Source: Burkholderiales bacterium (GTDB lineage Bacteria > Pseudomonadota > Gammaproteobacteria > Burkholderiales > Casimicrobiaceae). Taken from it: 38,483 nt of DNA. Below, piece by piece: positions 7,498 through 15,830 of this stretch; position 1 is the stretch's first letter; every line of letters starts with the position of its first letter. Below the pieces are notes generated by a model that saw only the letters and a list, made by a program, of their open reading frames with translations, made no database searches and was not told the origin of the DNA. The stretch is from the NCBI GenBank assembly GCA_017880805.1, contig JADGRP010000182.1, forward strand, positions 1 through 38,483, given 5' to 3'. A program made the position numbers and the translations under genes.

Positions 7498-9891
7498 ATG
7501 GCCTGGCTTCCATCGGGGTTGAGTGAGCGTGCCGCGCGGCTCAGCATCCGTGCGCGTTTGCTGCTGCTCGTGCTGGCGCTGGGATTGCCTTTTCTTGCTT
7601 ATATCGGCATCGATGCCGCGGACGAGGGCCGCGCCGATCGCGAGCTTGCCAAGGAACGAAGCCTCGCGGTCGCCCGCGTCGTCGCGGCGCGGCTCGACGA
7701 CTATGTCGGCGACATCAATCAGTTGCTCGCCACGTTATCGCACGTTGTGGTGATCGCACCCGAACATGCGTCCGACAACGATGCATTGCTCCGCGAAATG
7801 CAGCGCGACCTCCCGTCTTACATCAACAACGTTGCGATGTGGACCTTGAGCGGCGCCAACGTCGGATCTCTCGAACCGCAAGGACGGGTCAAGGGCCTCA
7901 GCGTTGCCGACCGGCACTATTTCAACGAAGCCATTTCGAGTCGAAAGCTCTCGGTCGAAGCGCCAATCGTTTCCCGGAGCACCGGCGAGCTCGTTGCCAC
8001 TTTTGCGCGGCCCGTGGTGCGCGGCGACATGGTCTTGGGCGTCGTGTCGGCGTCGACCAAGCTCAAGCACGTGCAAGGCTTTCTGGATCGCGAGGGCAGC
8101 CTGCCCAAGGACTCGGTCATTACGGTCATCGACCCGCAGGGCATCATCCTCGCCCGCTCAGCCGAGACCGAAAAGTGGATCGGCAAGGATGTCTCGGCGC
8201 AGCCGGCGATCACCACCAGCTTGCAGCAGGGCGAGGGTCTGGCCGAAGGTGCTGCGGTGGACACGGTCGCTCGCCTGTATGGCTACACCACCGCGCGCAA
8301 TGTTCCATGGCTGGTATACGTGGGCATCCCGCACGAATCGGCACTGGCGCCGACATGGTCGAATTTCTATCGAAATCTGAAGCTGGGCGGCTCGATGCTG
8401 ATCATCGGGGTGCTCGTGGCTTTGTGGATCGGCAAAAAAATTGCGTTGCCGATGCGGCAGCTTGCGTCCGATGCCACTGCGCTGGGCGCCGGCGACCTCG
8501 GCCATCGGAGCAGCGTCTCGACCGGCGGCGAAGCAGCGTTGCTTGCACAGACGCTCAACAGCATGGCGGAGAGCTTGCAGCAGCGCTCGCATGCGCTCGA
8601 ACAAAGCGAACAGCGACTGCGCCTGATCGCAGACCATATGCCCGCGCTCATTTCCTATGTCGACCGCGACGAGCGCTTCCGCTTCACCAATGCGTTCTAC
8701 AGCGACGTCTACGGCGTCGAGGCATCGCAGATCGTCGGCAAGTCCATGCGCGAGTTGATGGGGGAAGACCTCTACGCCGAAATCAAGCCCAAGATCGACG
8801 AAGCGCTGCAGGGCCTGCCCATCATGTACGAGCTGCGGCAGACCGTTAACGGCGTGACGCGGGATCTGGCCATGATCTACTTCCCGGATTACGGCGAACG
8901 CGAGGAGGTCGCGGGCTTCTACGTCATGGGTCTGGATGTCACTGCGCGGACAGCGGCGGAATCGTCGCTCCGTAAAAGCGAGCAGCGACTGCGCGCGATC
9001 GCCGACAATCTGCCGGTGCTGATCTCGGTCATCGATCGCGACGAGACCTATCGATTCTGCAATGCGACCTATCGCGACTGGCTCGGTGTGGATCCCGCAT
9101 CGATCGTCGGCTGCCGGCTCAAGGACGTTTCCGGCCTCGCCGAATACACCGTCATCAAGCCGTTCGTGACACGCGCCCTTGCGGGGGAATCGGTGACCTT
9201 CGAGCACACGGGAATGATGGGTACGTCGGCGCGGCATATGCTGGTCACCTATCTTCCACTTCGCAGCGATAGAAATGCGGAAAAGAGCTCGGATACCGAA
9301 GGTTTTTACGTGCTGATAGAGGATCTCACCCAGCGCAAGACGCTCGAGGACCAGCTTTCGCACATGGCGCAGTACGACCAACTGACGGGATTGCCGAACC
9401 GATACCTGTTGCACGACCGTTTGCATCTGGCGTATCAGCGAACCGCGCGTGAGAGCAAGCAACTCGCGGTGCTGTATCTGGACGTGGACGACTTCAAGTC
9501 GATCAACGACGCGCTCGGCCATGCCGCCGGCGACGCACTCCTCAAGCAGTTCGGCGAGCGGCTGAAGGTGCAGGTGCGCGCCAGCGACACCGTAGCGCGG
9601 GTCGGAGGCGATGAGTTTGTCGTATTGATGGAAGGACTCTTTTCGCTCGATGATCTGCGCAATGTCGCCGGCAAGATCATCGAGGCGATGCAGCCGCCGT
9701 TCGCTTTGTCGGACCGCTCGGTCCACGTTTCCGCAAGCATCGGCGTCGCCACGTCACCGCCATCGACCACTTGGGAAGAGGTCCTGCACGCGGCCGATTC
9801 CGCGATGTACCAAGCCAAGGCCGCCGGCAAGGGAGGATTTGTGATCATTGCGGCGGACCGTGGCACCGGACCTTCCGCCGCTAACGATTGA
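7498..9891 (+). CDS. membrane diguanylate cyclase (dCache-HAMP-PAS-PAS-GGDEF)
   Basis: A 797-residue protein. A transmembrane helix at about 20-38 is followed by a periplasmic dCache-like sensor region (about 45-290). A second membrane helix lies at about 297-316, then a HAMP linker to about 370. Two PAS domains follow at about 375-495 and 497-620, each opening with a SEQRLR(L/A)IAD block. The C-terminal GGDEF domain (about 630-790) has an intact active site GGDEF at 703-707. An RxxD product-inhibition site (Arg694/Asp697) lies five residues upstream of it. The protein should make cyclic di-GMP from two GTP at the inner membrane in response to an external ligand, with feedback inhibition. There is no EAL domain, so no phosphodiesterase activity is expected. 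The ligand is unknown. Confidence 0.93.
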   Translation: MAWLPSGLSERAARLSIRARLLLLVLALGLPFLAYIGIDAADEGRADRELAKERSLAVARVVAARLDDYVGDINQLLATLSHVVVIAPEHASDNDALLREMQRDLPSYINNVAMWTLSGANVGSLEPQGRVKGLSVADRHYFNEAISSRKLSVEAPIVSRSTGELVATFARPVVRGDMVLGVVSASTKLKHVQGFLDREGSLPKDSVITVIDPQGIILARSAETEKWIGKDVSAQPAITTSLQQGEGLAEGAAVDTVARLYGYTTARNVPWLVYVGIPHESALAPTWSNFYRNLKLGGSMLIIGVLVALWIGKKIALPMRQLASDATALGAGDLGHRSSVSTGGEAALLAQTLNSMAESLQQRSHALEQSEQRLRLIADHMPALISYVDRDERFRFTNAFYSDVYGVEASQIVGKSMRELMGEDLYAEIKPKIDEALQGLPIMYELRQTVNGVTRDLAMIYFPDYGEREEVAGFYVMGLDVTARTAAESSLRKSEQRLRAIADNLPVLISVIDRDETYRFCNATYRDWLGVDPASIVGCRLKDVSGLAEYTVIKPFVTRALAGESVTFEHTGMMGTSARHMLVTYLPLRSDRNAEKSSDTEGFYVLIEDLTQRKTLEDQLSHMAQYDQLTGLPNRYLLHDRLHLAYQRTARESKQLAVLYLDVDDFKSINDALGHAAGDALLKQFGERLKVQVRASDTVARVGGDEFVVLMEGLFSLDDLRNVAGKIIEAMQPPFALSDRSVHVSASIGVATSPPSTTWEEVLHAADSAMYQAKAAGKGGFVIIAADRGTGPSAAND

Positions 9892-9896
9892 TCGTG

Positions 9897-9912
9897 GCCG
9901 GGCGCACCCGGC
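9897..9912. terminator. short hairpin between convergent genes
   Basis: GCCGGG at 9897-9902 pairs with CCCGGC at 9907-9912 around a 4-base loop. It lies 6 bases after the diguanylate cyclase stop and upstream of the convergent transglycosylase's 3' end. No T run follows on either strand, so the terminator role is tentative. Confidence 0.33.
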
Positions 9913-9975
9913 TCGGCGTTGCACGGCATGAAGAAGCAGCGCCGGCGGTTCCGGCATCGGCTAACAGGAATGCGG

Positions 9976-10806
9976 CTACTCCGGCATCCGGTGACCGCGC
10001 GGAATCATGAGTCGCGCGGGCGCGGACGGCGCCGCGGGCAGTGGGCGATACAGCGCATAGAATTGGCGCACCAGCTTGACGTATTCCTGGGTCTCCGGAA
10101 AGGGTGGAATGCTTCGCTTGTAACGCCACACCGCCTGTTCGCCGGCGTTGAACGCCGCCAGCGCGAGGCCGAGATCATTGGTAAAGAGCGCCAGGAGATC
10201 GTGGAGATAGCGCGTGCCGACCGAAAGGTTGATGGCTGGATCGAGTAGTTTTTGCTGCACCGACCGCACTTTGTCCGCTACGACGCCGTAACGAGCTGCG
10301 GTATCCGCCGTGATCTGCATGAGCCCCAGCGCGCCCTTGGGCGATACAGCGGCGGGCTCGAACGCGGATTCGACGGCGATCACCGCCTTGACCAGCGCGG
10401 GGTCGAGGCGGTTCAACTTTGCGTTTCGCTCGATCAGCGGCGCGAATTTCGCGACATTCGGATGCCCTGTCACGTATTGATACATGCGCGAGCGCGAGAA
10501 GTCTTCGCCCGCAGGAGGTGCGGCGGCGTTGGCTCGGGCGGCAGCGTCCAGATTGGTCTCGCCTTTGTAGAAGAGTTGATAGCGCTCGTCGAGTCTTTCG
10601 GTCGCGAAGTGCGCGGCACCCTGTTCGTCGAGGTAGCCCCAGAGGTCCGCGCAGGCGCTTCCCGCGATTACCATTAACGCGCCCGCGGTCAGACACGCAA
10701 TCAGCGACCCGCTGCGCTGCGGCGACTTACGGCCGCTCGGACGTGGGTGCCTTACGTTGACCGTGCAACCGACAAATCCGGCGTGCGACTCGGACTGATT
10801 AGGCAT
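9976..10806 (-). CDS. lytic transglycosylase (DUF4124 plus SLT domain)
   Basis: A 276-residue exported protein. A hydrophobic segment near residues 35-52 (LIACLTAGALMVIAGSACA) looks like a signal peptide with an unusually long, basic leading region. Next comes a DUF4124-like segment (ADLWGYLDEQGAAHFATE). The C-terminal half is an SLT lysozyme-like domain with catalytic Glu146 in AVESAFEP, followed by KGALGLMQITADTAARYG and LALAAFNAGEQAV, the usual substrate-groove motifs. It should cleave the MurNAc-GlcNAc bond of peptidoglycan with formation of 1,6-anhydroMurNAc. The ATG at 10806 is preceded by a GAGG. A shorter start closer to the signal peptide cannot be excluded. It is divergent from the SRPBCC gene, with 70 bases between them. 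Confidence 0.9.
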   Translation of the reverse strand: MPNQSESHAGFVGCTVNVRHPRPSGRKSPQRSGSLIACLTAGALMVIAGSACADLWGYLDEQGAAHFATERLDERYQLFYKGETNLDAAARANAAAPPAGEDFSRSRMYQYVTGHPNVAKFAPLIERNAKLNRLDPALVKAVIAVESAFEPAAVSPKGALGLMQITADTAARYGVVADKVRSVQQKLLDPAINLSVGTRYLHDLLALFTNDLGLALAAFNAGEQAVWRYKRSIPPFPETQEYVKLVRQFYALYRPLPAAPSAPARLMIPRGHRMPE

Positions 10807-10876
10807 GGAACCTCGCGGGGCAGGGCTGCGACTAACCCATCGGGACATTATTCCACGCTACTATCGCAACTTCACC

Positions 10877-11491
10877 ATGAAGAGCACTCTTCGCAGCCTG
10901 CCCGCTCTGATGCTGGGCCTCTCCTTGGGCATCCCGCTCGCACTGGCGCAAGCACCGGCGCGAACCGATGCGCAGGACGGGAGGGACATCGTCGTACAGG
11001 TGAGGAAAGACGGGGCAACCATCATCGTCGATGTCGAAATGGTGGTACAGGCATCGCCGCTGGCAACATGGGATGTGTTGACCGACTACGATCACATGGC
11101 GCAATTCGTCGCCAACGTGCACTCGAGCAGGATCACGAATCGAAATGGCAACACGCTTGTCGTCGCCCAGAAGAGCAGCACTTCGTTCGGACTTTTGAAT
11201 TTCTCATTCGACAACGTGCGGGAAGTCGAGCTGGTCCCGCACAGCGAAATCCGCTCGAAGCTGATCAGCGGTGATATGAAAGCTTCGGCATTCACGACCC
11301 GGCTCGTTAGCGATGGCGGCGGCGTAACACGCGTCATCAATCACGGCGAATTCGTGCCCACGATGTGGGTGCCGCCGGTGATCGGAACCGCTTTCCTGGC
11401 AGCGGAGACCCGACGGCAGTTTATCGAGCTGCGAAACGAAATCGCGCGTCGAATCGTAGCGCTCAGGGCCGCCGTCCCGGCAGTTCAATGA
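10877..11491 (+). CDS. secreted SRPBCC (START/polyketide cyclase-like) protein
   Basis: A 204-residue protein with a signal peptide (MKSTLRSLPALMLGLSLGIPLALAQA). The rest fits an SRPBCC ligand-binding fold: VEMVVQASPLATWDVLTDYDHMAQFVANV is the usual first strand and helix pair, followed by alternating strands and a long C-terminal helix (AETRRQFIELRNEIARRIVALR). Such proteins bind hydrophobic ligands in a deep cavity; a periplasmic or outer-membrane location is inferred from the signal. I chose the ATG at 10877 because it starts the signal peptide directly; an upstream in-frame ATG at 10805 would bury it. No catalytic residues can be named and the ligand is unknown. Confidence 0.85.
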   Translation: MKSTLRSLPALMLGLSLGIPLALAQAPARTDAQDGRDIVVQVRKDGATIIVDVEMVVQASPLATWDVLTDYDHMAQFVANVHSSRITNRNGNTLVVAQKSSTSFGLLNFSFDNVREVELVPHSEIRSKLISGDMKASAFTTRLVSDGGGVTRVINHGEFVPTMWVPPVIGTAFLAAETRRQFIELRNEIARRIVALRAAVPAVQ

Positions 11492-11668
11492 TAGTCGCAA
11501 GCGTTTCGCGATCTGGAGTCCTGCGCGACAACCGCCTGTTGCGGCGCACAAACGCACTTTTGCCGACTGCGGTACGGCTGAACCCGCGCTGAACGAACCG
11601 GGGTGTAGCTGCTCGGTCACATCCGCGTCATACTGAAAGCCTAGCTTCCACCGACATCTCATTCATTC

Positions 11669-12742
11669 ATGACGCCCTATCTGTCGATCGAAGCGCTGAC
11701 CGTGTCCTATGGCGCGACGCGCGTGCTCGACCAGGTGTCCTTAAGCGTGCAGCGTGGCGAGATGATCGCGCTGCTCGGAAGCTCCGGCTGCGGCAAGACG
11801 ACCTTGCTGCGCTCGATTGCCGGCTTCGTGATGCCGGACTCGGGAGCGATACGCGTCGCCGGCAAGGAGATCACCCGCCTTCCGCCCGAGGCGCGCGAAA
11901 CGGCGATGATGTTTCAGTCATACGCCTTGTGGCCGCACATGAGCGTCGCGGACAACATCGGTTACGGCTTGCGCATGCGCAACTGGAAGAAGGATGCGAT
12001 TGCCGCACGTGTGGCCGAGATGCTCAAGCTGCTGCAGCTCGATGGATTCGGTCCGCGCCCGGTGACGCAGCTTTCGGGCGGCCAGCGTCAGCGCGTCGCC
12101 CTGGGCCGCGCGCTTGCGGTCGATCCGCACCTGCTGCTGCTCGATGAGCCGATGTCGAATCTCGATTACAAGGTGCGTATCGAGCTGCGGCATGAGCTCC
12201 GCGCGCTGCAACAGCGGATCGGAATCACCGCGGTGTATGTGACGCACGACCGTGAGGAAGCGTTGACGCTGGCCGACCGCATTGCGGTGATCGACGCCGG
12301 GCGCATCGTGCAAATCGGCGCGCCTGAGGAAATCTTTCACCGCCCGACGTCGGCCTTTGTCGCCGGATTCATGGGCGCCGACAATGCGCTCGACGTGACG
12401 CGCGCCGGAGACGGTGCGCTCGCGGCCATCGGGCCCGACTCCGCGCCCGATCAGCGCATTCGCGTCCATTTTCGCAGCGACGCGGCGCGGCTTGCGCCTG
12501 CCAATGCCACGGACGCGCCAGGCAGCGCCACGAATGCGCACGCATTGGGCGATCTGGTGTTGACCGGTGTCGTGGCGCAGTCGGTGTACGTCGGGCAGGG
12601 CTTTCGGTATCGGGTGCGCACCGACGATGCCGATATCTGGGTTCACGCGTCAGAGCGCGTTGCGGAAGGGACGCCGACCTGTGTCGTCGTTCCGCGCGAC
12701 GCGCTGCTGCTTTTTCCCACCAATCAACCACGTAGTCCCTAG
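11669..12742 (+). CDS. ABC transporter ATP-binding protein (spermidine/putrescine-iron type)
   Basis: A 357-residue ATPase of the PotA/FbpC class. Walker A is GSSGCGKT at 37-44. The signature LSGGQRQRVALGRAL is followed by Walker B LLLLDEPMSNLD and the switch His in YVTHDREEALTLADRI. After about residue 240 there is a TOBE-like C-terminal extension, typical of importers of this class. It powers uptake through the two permeases encoded downstream. This is the first gene of a four-gene unit (ATPase, binding protein, permease, permease); the stop is 9 bases before the binding-protein start. There is no clear ribosome site before the ATG at 11669. Confidence 0.93.
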   Translation: MTPYLSIEALTVSYGATRVLDQVSLSVQRGEMIALLGSSGCGKTTLLRSIAGFVMPDSGAIRVAGKEITRLPPEARETAMMFQSYALWPHMSVADNIGYGLRMRNWKKDAIAARVAEMLKLLQLDGFGPRPVTQLSGGQRQRVALGRALAVDPHLLLLDEPMSNLDYKVRIELRHELRALQQRIGITAVYVTHDREEALTLADRIAVIDAGRIVQIGAPEEIFHRPTSAFVAGFMGADNALDVTRAGDGALAAIGPDSAPDQRIRVHFRSDAARLAPANATDAPGSATNAHALGDLVLTGVVAQSVYVGQGFRYRVRTDDADIWVHASERVAEGTPTCVVVPRDALLLFPTNQPRSP

Positions 12743-12751
12743 GAGGCTGAT

Positions 12752-13897
12752 ATGAAGTTTCGCATGCTAGTAACCGCCGCCGCGCTCGCATTTGCCGGCG
12801 CGTTTGGAGGTGAAACGGGCGCCCAGACGCTCAACGTCGTCAGCGCCGGCGACCAGAACATGGTCGATTACGTCAACAATTACCTGGCGCCGAAGTTCGA
12901 GGCGATGAACCCCGGCGTGAAGGTGCGTGCGGTGGGAACCGGGCCGGGAGATTCCGGATCGCAGAAAATCTACGAAAAGCTATCGGCGCAGCAGAAAGCA
13001 AACGTTGCCGATTGGGATATCGACGTGGCGGTCGTTCATCAGCGTGGTGCCGCGACGATGGTCGGCGACAAGCTGTTGTTGCTCTACCGTAACGACATCG
13101 GCGCCGGCAAGCTGGTCACGCGCGACACGGCGAAGAATGCTCTTGGCGCGAACGTCGACGGCTATGTGCTGCCGATGTTTCACAGCCAGATCGCGTTTGC
13201 GTACAACCCCGAGCTGATCAAGGCGCCGCCGAAATCGTTCGGAGAGCTGACCGAATGGGTCAAGAAGAATCCAAAGCAGTTCGGCTACAACGGTGTCAAG
13301 GGCGGCATGTCGGGCGTGGGCTTCGTGATGGGCTGGGTGGAAGCGAACACCGGCACGGCCGATAAGCTGGAGAAGGGACCTTACGACGGCAGCCAGAAGG
13401 CGGGGATCGACAAGGCGCTCGGCGGCCTCAAGGATTTCAATCAGTACGTGGTGATGACCCCTGGCAATGCGGGCACGCTGGACATGCTCAATCGCGGCGA
13501 GATCGCCATCGGCCCGGTCTGGGTCGACATGTTCTATACCTGGCAGGCGGACGGGCGAATGAGCCCGAAGATGAAGCTTTCGCTGCCTTCGCCCGGATTG
13601 CCCGGGCAGCCGATGTACTACGTAATCCCGGCCAAGGCGGCGCACGCTGCGCTCGCCAAGAAATTCATCGAGCTCGCGGAAAGCCCTGAAGTGCAGGCCG
13701 AAGGTATTGTCAAGCAATTCAACTGGTATCCGGGCATCGATCCGCAGTACGTGCAGTCGAAGATGGACTCGGCGAGCTGGAACAAGCTCTTCACCGACAT
13801 TTCGCCGTCCGATCTGTCGAAATACGGCCGCCCGTTCCCGCTGTCGGAATACTTCACCGATATCGTCGAGGGCTACGAGCGGGTCGTGATCAAGTAG
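12752..13897 (+). CDS. ABC transporter periplasmic substrate-binding protein (family 1)
   Basis: A 381-residue protein with a signal peptide (MKFRMLVTAAALAFAGAFGG, cleavage near GAQ-TL). It then shows the mixed alpha/beta pattern of family 1 extracellular solute-binding proteins: VVSAGDQNMVDYV at the mature N-terminus, PMFHSQIAFAYNPELI and GEIAIGPVWVDMFYTW in the hinge and pocket region. An excellent AGGAGG at 12741-12746, overlapping the end of the ATPase gene, sits 5 bases before the ATG. It delivers the solute to the two permeases. The substrate cannot be read from the sequence. The convergent pentonate-type catabolic genes suggest a sugar acid, but polyamines, iron or other solutes are possible for this class. 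Confidence 0.9.
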   Translation: MKFRMLVTAAALAFAGAFGGETGAQTLNVVSAGDQNMVDYVNNYLAPKFEAMNPGVKVRAVGTGPGDSGSQKIYEKLSAQQKANVADWDIDVAVVHQRGAATMVGDKLLLLYRNDIGAGKLVTRDTAKNALGANVDGYVLPMFHSQIAFAYNPELIKAPPKSFGELTEWVKKNPKQFGYNGVKGGMSGVGFVMGWVEANTGTADKLEKGPYDGSQKAGIDKALGGLKDFNQYVVMTPGNAGTLDMLNRGEIAIGPVWVDMFYTWQADGRMSPKMKLSLPSPGLPGQPMYYVIPAKAAHAALAKKFIELAESPEVQAEGIVKQFNWYPGIDPQYVQSKMDSASWNKLFTDISPSDLSKYGRPFPLSEYFTDIVEGYERVVIK

Positions 13898-13938
13898 GCG
13901 GTATCGCTTGGAAGTCGATTGACGCCGGACGTAGCGCT

Positions 13939-14027
13939 CGTCATCCCCGCGAAAGCGGGGTTCCATTTTGGGTGCACTCAAAACCTAATGGATTCCCGCT
14001 CAGTTACCAAAATGAGCGGGAACGACG
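13939..14027. repeat. CGTCAT-ended palindromic intergenic repeat, copy A
   Basis: The element begins CGTCATCCCCGC and ends GCGGGAACGACG, so its ends are near-perfect inverted repeats. The first arm is a tight hairpin, CCCCGC-GAAA-GCGGGG. The second is a long-loop hairpin (CCCGCTC, loop, GAGCGGG) at 13994-14020. It lies between the binding-protein and first permease genes. Its second arm matches, in inverted orientation, the first arm of copy B at 18653-18740. Confidence 0.85.
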
Positions 14028-14094
14028 AACTTGTGTGAGCGCCGCTCCGAAAAATGTCTGAGTCAAGTCCACCAGGTTCCCCCAAACGGGAGCG

Positions 14095-14955
14095 ATGAGG
14101 TCAGTTGAGCGTACCGATTCAATGAGGAATGGCCGCTGGGTCGGGCTCGCATTGCTTGCCCCGGCGCTTGCGGTCATTCTCGTTTTCTTTGTCGCGCCGC
14201 TCGCGATGTCCGCCATCGTTGCGTTCCGCCGCAAGGACGGCGGATTCACTCTCGAACACTTCGCGAAGTCGTTCGATCTCTACACCACCGATTTGCTTTT
14301 CACGCTGGTGATCGTTCTTGGTTCGACCGTACTGATCGGACTCGTCGCGATCGCCATCGCGGGTTACCTCACGCTTGGTGAACATCCTCGCGCGGTGGCG
14401 ATCCTGCGCTGGCTTTATCGCTGGCCGCTGTTCATTCCGTTCGTGGTGGCAGGCCAGGTGATGCGCACCTTCCTCGCCAAGAACGGCATGCTCAACCATG
14501 TGCTGATCGGAACCGGACTGATCGAGCCTTTATCGGCGCAGAGCTTGCTCGACTGGCGGGGCATCGTCGTCGCCTTCGTCTGGAAGCAGGCGCCGTTCGT
14601 GACGCTGCTCCTGGCCGGCGCCATGGCCTCGATCGAGCCACAGCATATCGAAGCCGCCCGAAATTTGGGCGCGCGGCGTTTGCGGGTGCTGATCGACATC
14701 ATCCTGCCGCAGGTGCGCGGCACGCTGCTGGTCGGTCTGGTGCTGTCGTTCGTGACCATGCTGTCGGTGCTGTCGGTGCCGCTGATGATCAATCCCAATT
14801 CGCCGACGATGGTGACGGTGGACGTCGCCTACCGCATCAACACCTTTGGCGATTACGCGGTGGCGAACGCGTTATGCCTGTTGTCGCTGGTGCTCGCCGC
14901 CGGCGGTGCGTGGTTCTATCTGCATCATGCCGTCGAAAAGGTGAAAGTCGCATGA
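14095..14955 (+). CDS. ABC transporter permease 1
   Basis: A 286-residue inner-membrane protein with about six hydrophobic helices; the first is VGLALLAPALAVILVFFVAPLA. The cytoplasmic EAA loop, EAARNLGARRLRVLIDIILP at about 193-212, is the contact site for the ATPase and marks a binding-protein-dependent importer. It follows the binding-protein gene after a 197-base gap holding repeat copy A, so its transcription may depend on read-through past that hairpin. Its stop overlaps the next permease start. The ATG at 14095 has GGGAG only 2 bases before it; a start at the ATG at 14122 (MRNGRWVG) is an equally good alternative. Confidence 0.9.
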   Translation: MRSVERTDSMRNGRWVGLALLAPALAVILVFFVAPLAMSAIVAFRRKDGGFTLEHFAKSFDLYTTDLLFTLVIVLGSTVLIGLVAIAIAGYLTLGEHPRAVAILRWLYRWPLFIPFVVAGQVMRTFLAKNGMLNHVLIGTGLIEPLSAQSLLDWRGIVVAFVWKQAPFVTLLLAGAMASIEPQHIEAARNLGARRLRVLIDIILPQVRGTLLVGLVLSFVTMLSVLSVPLMINPNSPTMVTVDVAYRINTFGDYAVANALCLLSLVLAAGGAWFYLHHAVEKVKVA

Positions 14956-15779
14956 CGGCGCTCAGTCTTCCGGTGCTGCCGCCGCTACGAAGCGTGCTGC
15001 GCGCTGTCGTGCTGGCATTGTTCGCGTTCGCGATTTTCGGTCCGCTGCTGAATCTGCTGCTGTGGGCATTCGCCGAGAAATGGTACTTCCCGAACAAGCT
15101 TCCGTTGGAATACGGTCTCACGTTCTGGTATCGCGTATTCCAGCCGCGCGGCAACGCACTCGCGTCGCTCGGCACCAGTGTCTGGATCGCGTTCCTGACG
15201 GTTGTCCTTTCGCTCGCGGTCGCCGTGCCTGCAGGCTACGCGTTGGGACGACTCAAGCTTCCGTGGCGCAGCGCGATCCTTCTCCTGTTCCTGCTGCCGC
15301 AGGCGGTGCCGAATCTGCCGGTGTACGTGAACATCGCACAGGTGTTCTATCAGATCGGTCTCAACGGAACGGTTCTTGGAGTGGTGCTCGTGCATGCGTC
15401 GCACGGCTTGGTGCTGGCGGTATGGATCGCATCGGCCGCGTTCGCCTCGGTCGACGTTTCGCTCGAGGAAGCGGCGCGCAATCTCGGCGCATCGCCGTGG
15501 AGCTGCTTTCGAACGGTGACACTACCGCTCGCGGCGCCAGGGCTGATCGCCAGCGCAATATTCGTTTTCCTCGAGTCCCTCGACGAATTTACCGGCACCT
15601 ATTTCGTCGGCGTACCGGACGTCACGACCCTCCCGCTCCTGATGTTCAACGCCAGCATGGGCGGCAACTATCAGATCGCGTCGATCACCGCGCTGCTCCT
15701 GCTGATCCCGTCGATCGGCTTCATGCTGGTGGTCGAGCGCTTTCTCAAGGCGGATGTGCTGGCGATGGTGGGGCGGTAG
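14952..15779 (+). CDS. ABC transporter permease 2
   Basis: A 275-residue inner-membrane protein with about six membrane helices and the EAA loop EEAARNLGASPWSCFRTVTLP, the docking site for the ATPase. It forms the translocation channel with permease 1. The ATG at 14952 overlaps the TGA of permease 1 (ATGA), so the two are translationally coupled; the frame is open further upstream but that part is out of keeping with a membrane N-terminus. It is the last gene of the importer unit and converges on the aldehyde dehydrogenase gene. Confidence 0.92.
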   Translation: MTALSLPVLPPLRSVLRAVVLALFAFAIFGPLLNLLLWAFAEKWYFPNKLPLEYGLTFWYRVFQPRGNALASLGTSVWIAFLTVVLSLAVAVPAGYALGRLKLPWRSAILLLFLLPQAVPNLPVYVNIAQVFYQIGLNGTVLGVVLVHASHGLVLAVWIASAAFASVDVSLEEAARNLGASPWSCFRTVTLPLAAPGLIASAIFVFLESLDEFTGTYFVGVPDVTTLPLLMFNASMGGNYQIASITALLLLIPSIGFMLVVERFLKADVLAMVGR

Positions 15780-15801
15780 CGAAGCCGCCATCGCCAATGG
15801 A

Positions 15802-15830
15802 CTGCCTCGAGCGGCCGCGACTCAAGGCAG
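15802..15830. terminator. hairpin between convergent permease and dehydrogenase genes
   Basis: CTGCCT at 15802-15807 pairs with AGGCAG at 15825-15830, extended inward by GAG/CTC across one mismatch, around a GC-rich loop. It overlaps the stop codon of the minus-strand dehydrogenase and lies 22 bases past the permease stop, so it could serve both transcripts. There is no T run. Confidence 0.4.

Noticed and set aside
8158-9726. Long minus-strand open frame of about 520 codons opposite the diguanylate cyclase gene
   Set aside because: Its translation shows no domain and is Arg/His-rich, as expected for the antisense of a high-GC gene. The plus strand has complete, ordered motifs.
13939-14027. 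Repeat copy A as an insertion-sequence end or attachment site
   Set aside because: No transposase or integrase gene is near any of the four copies, and each copy is a self-contained double hairpin, which fits a REP-like element better.
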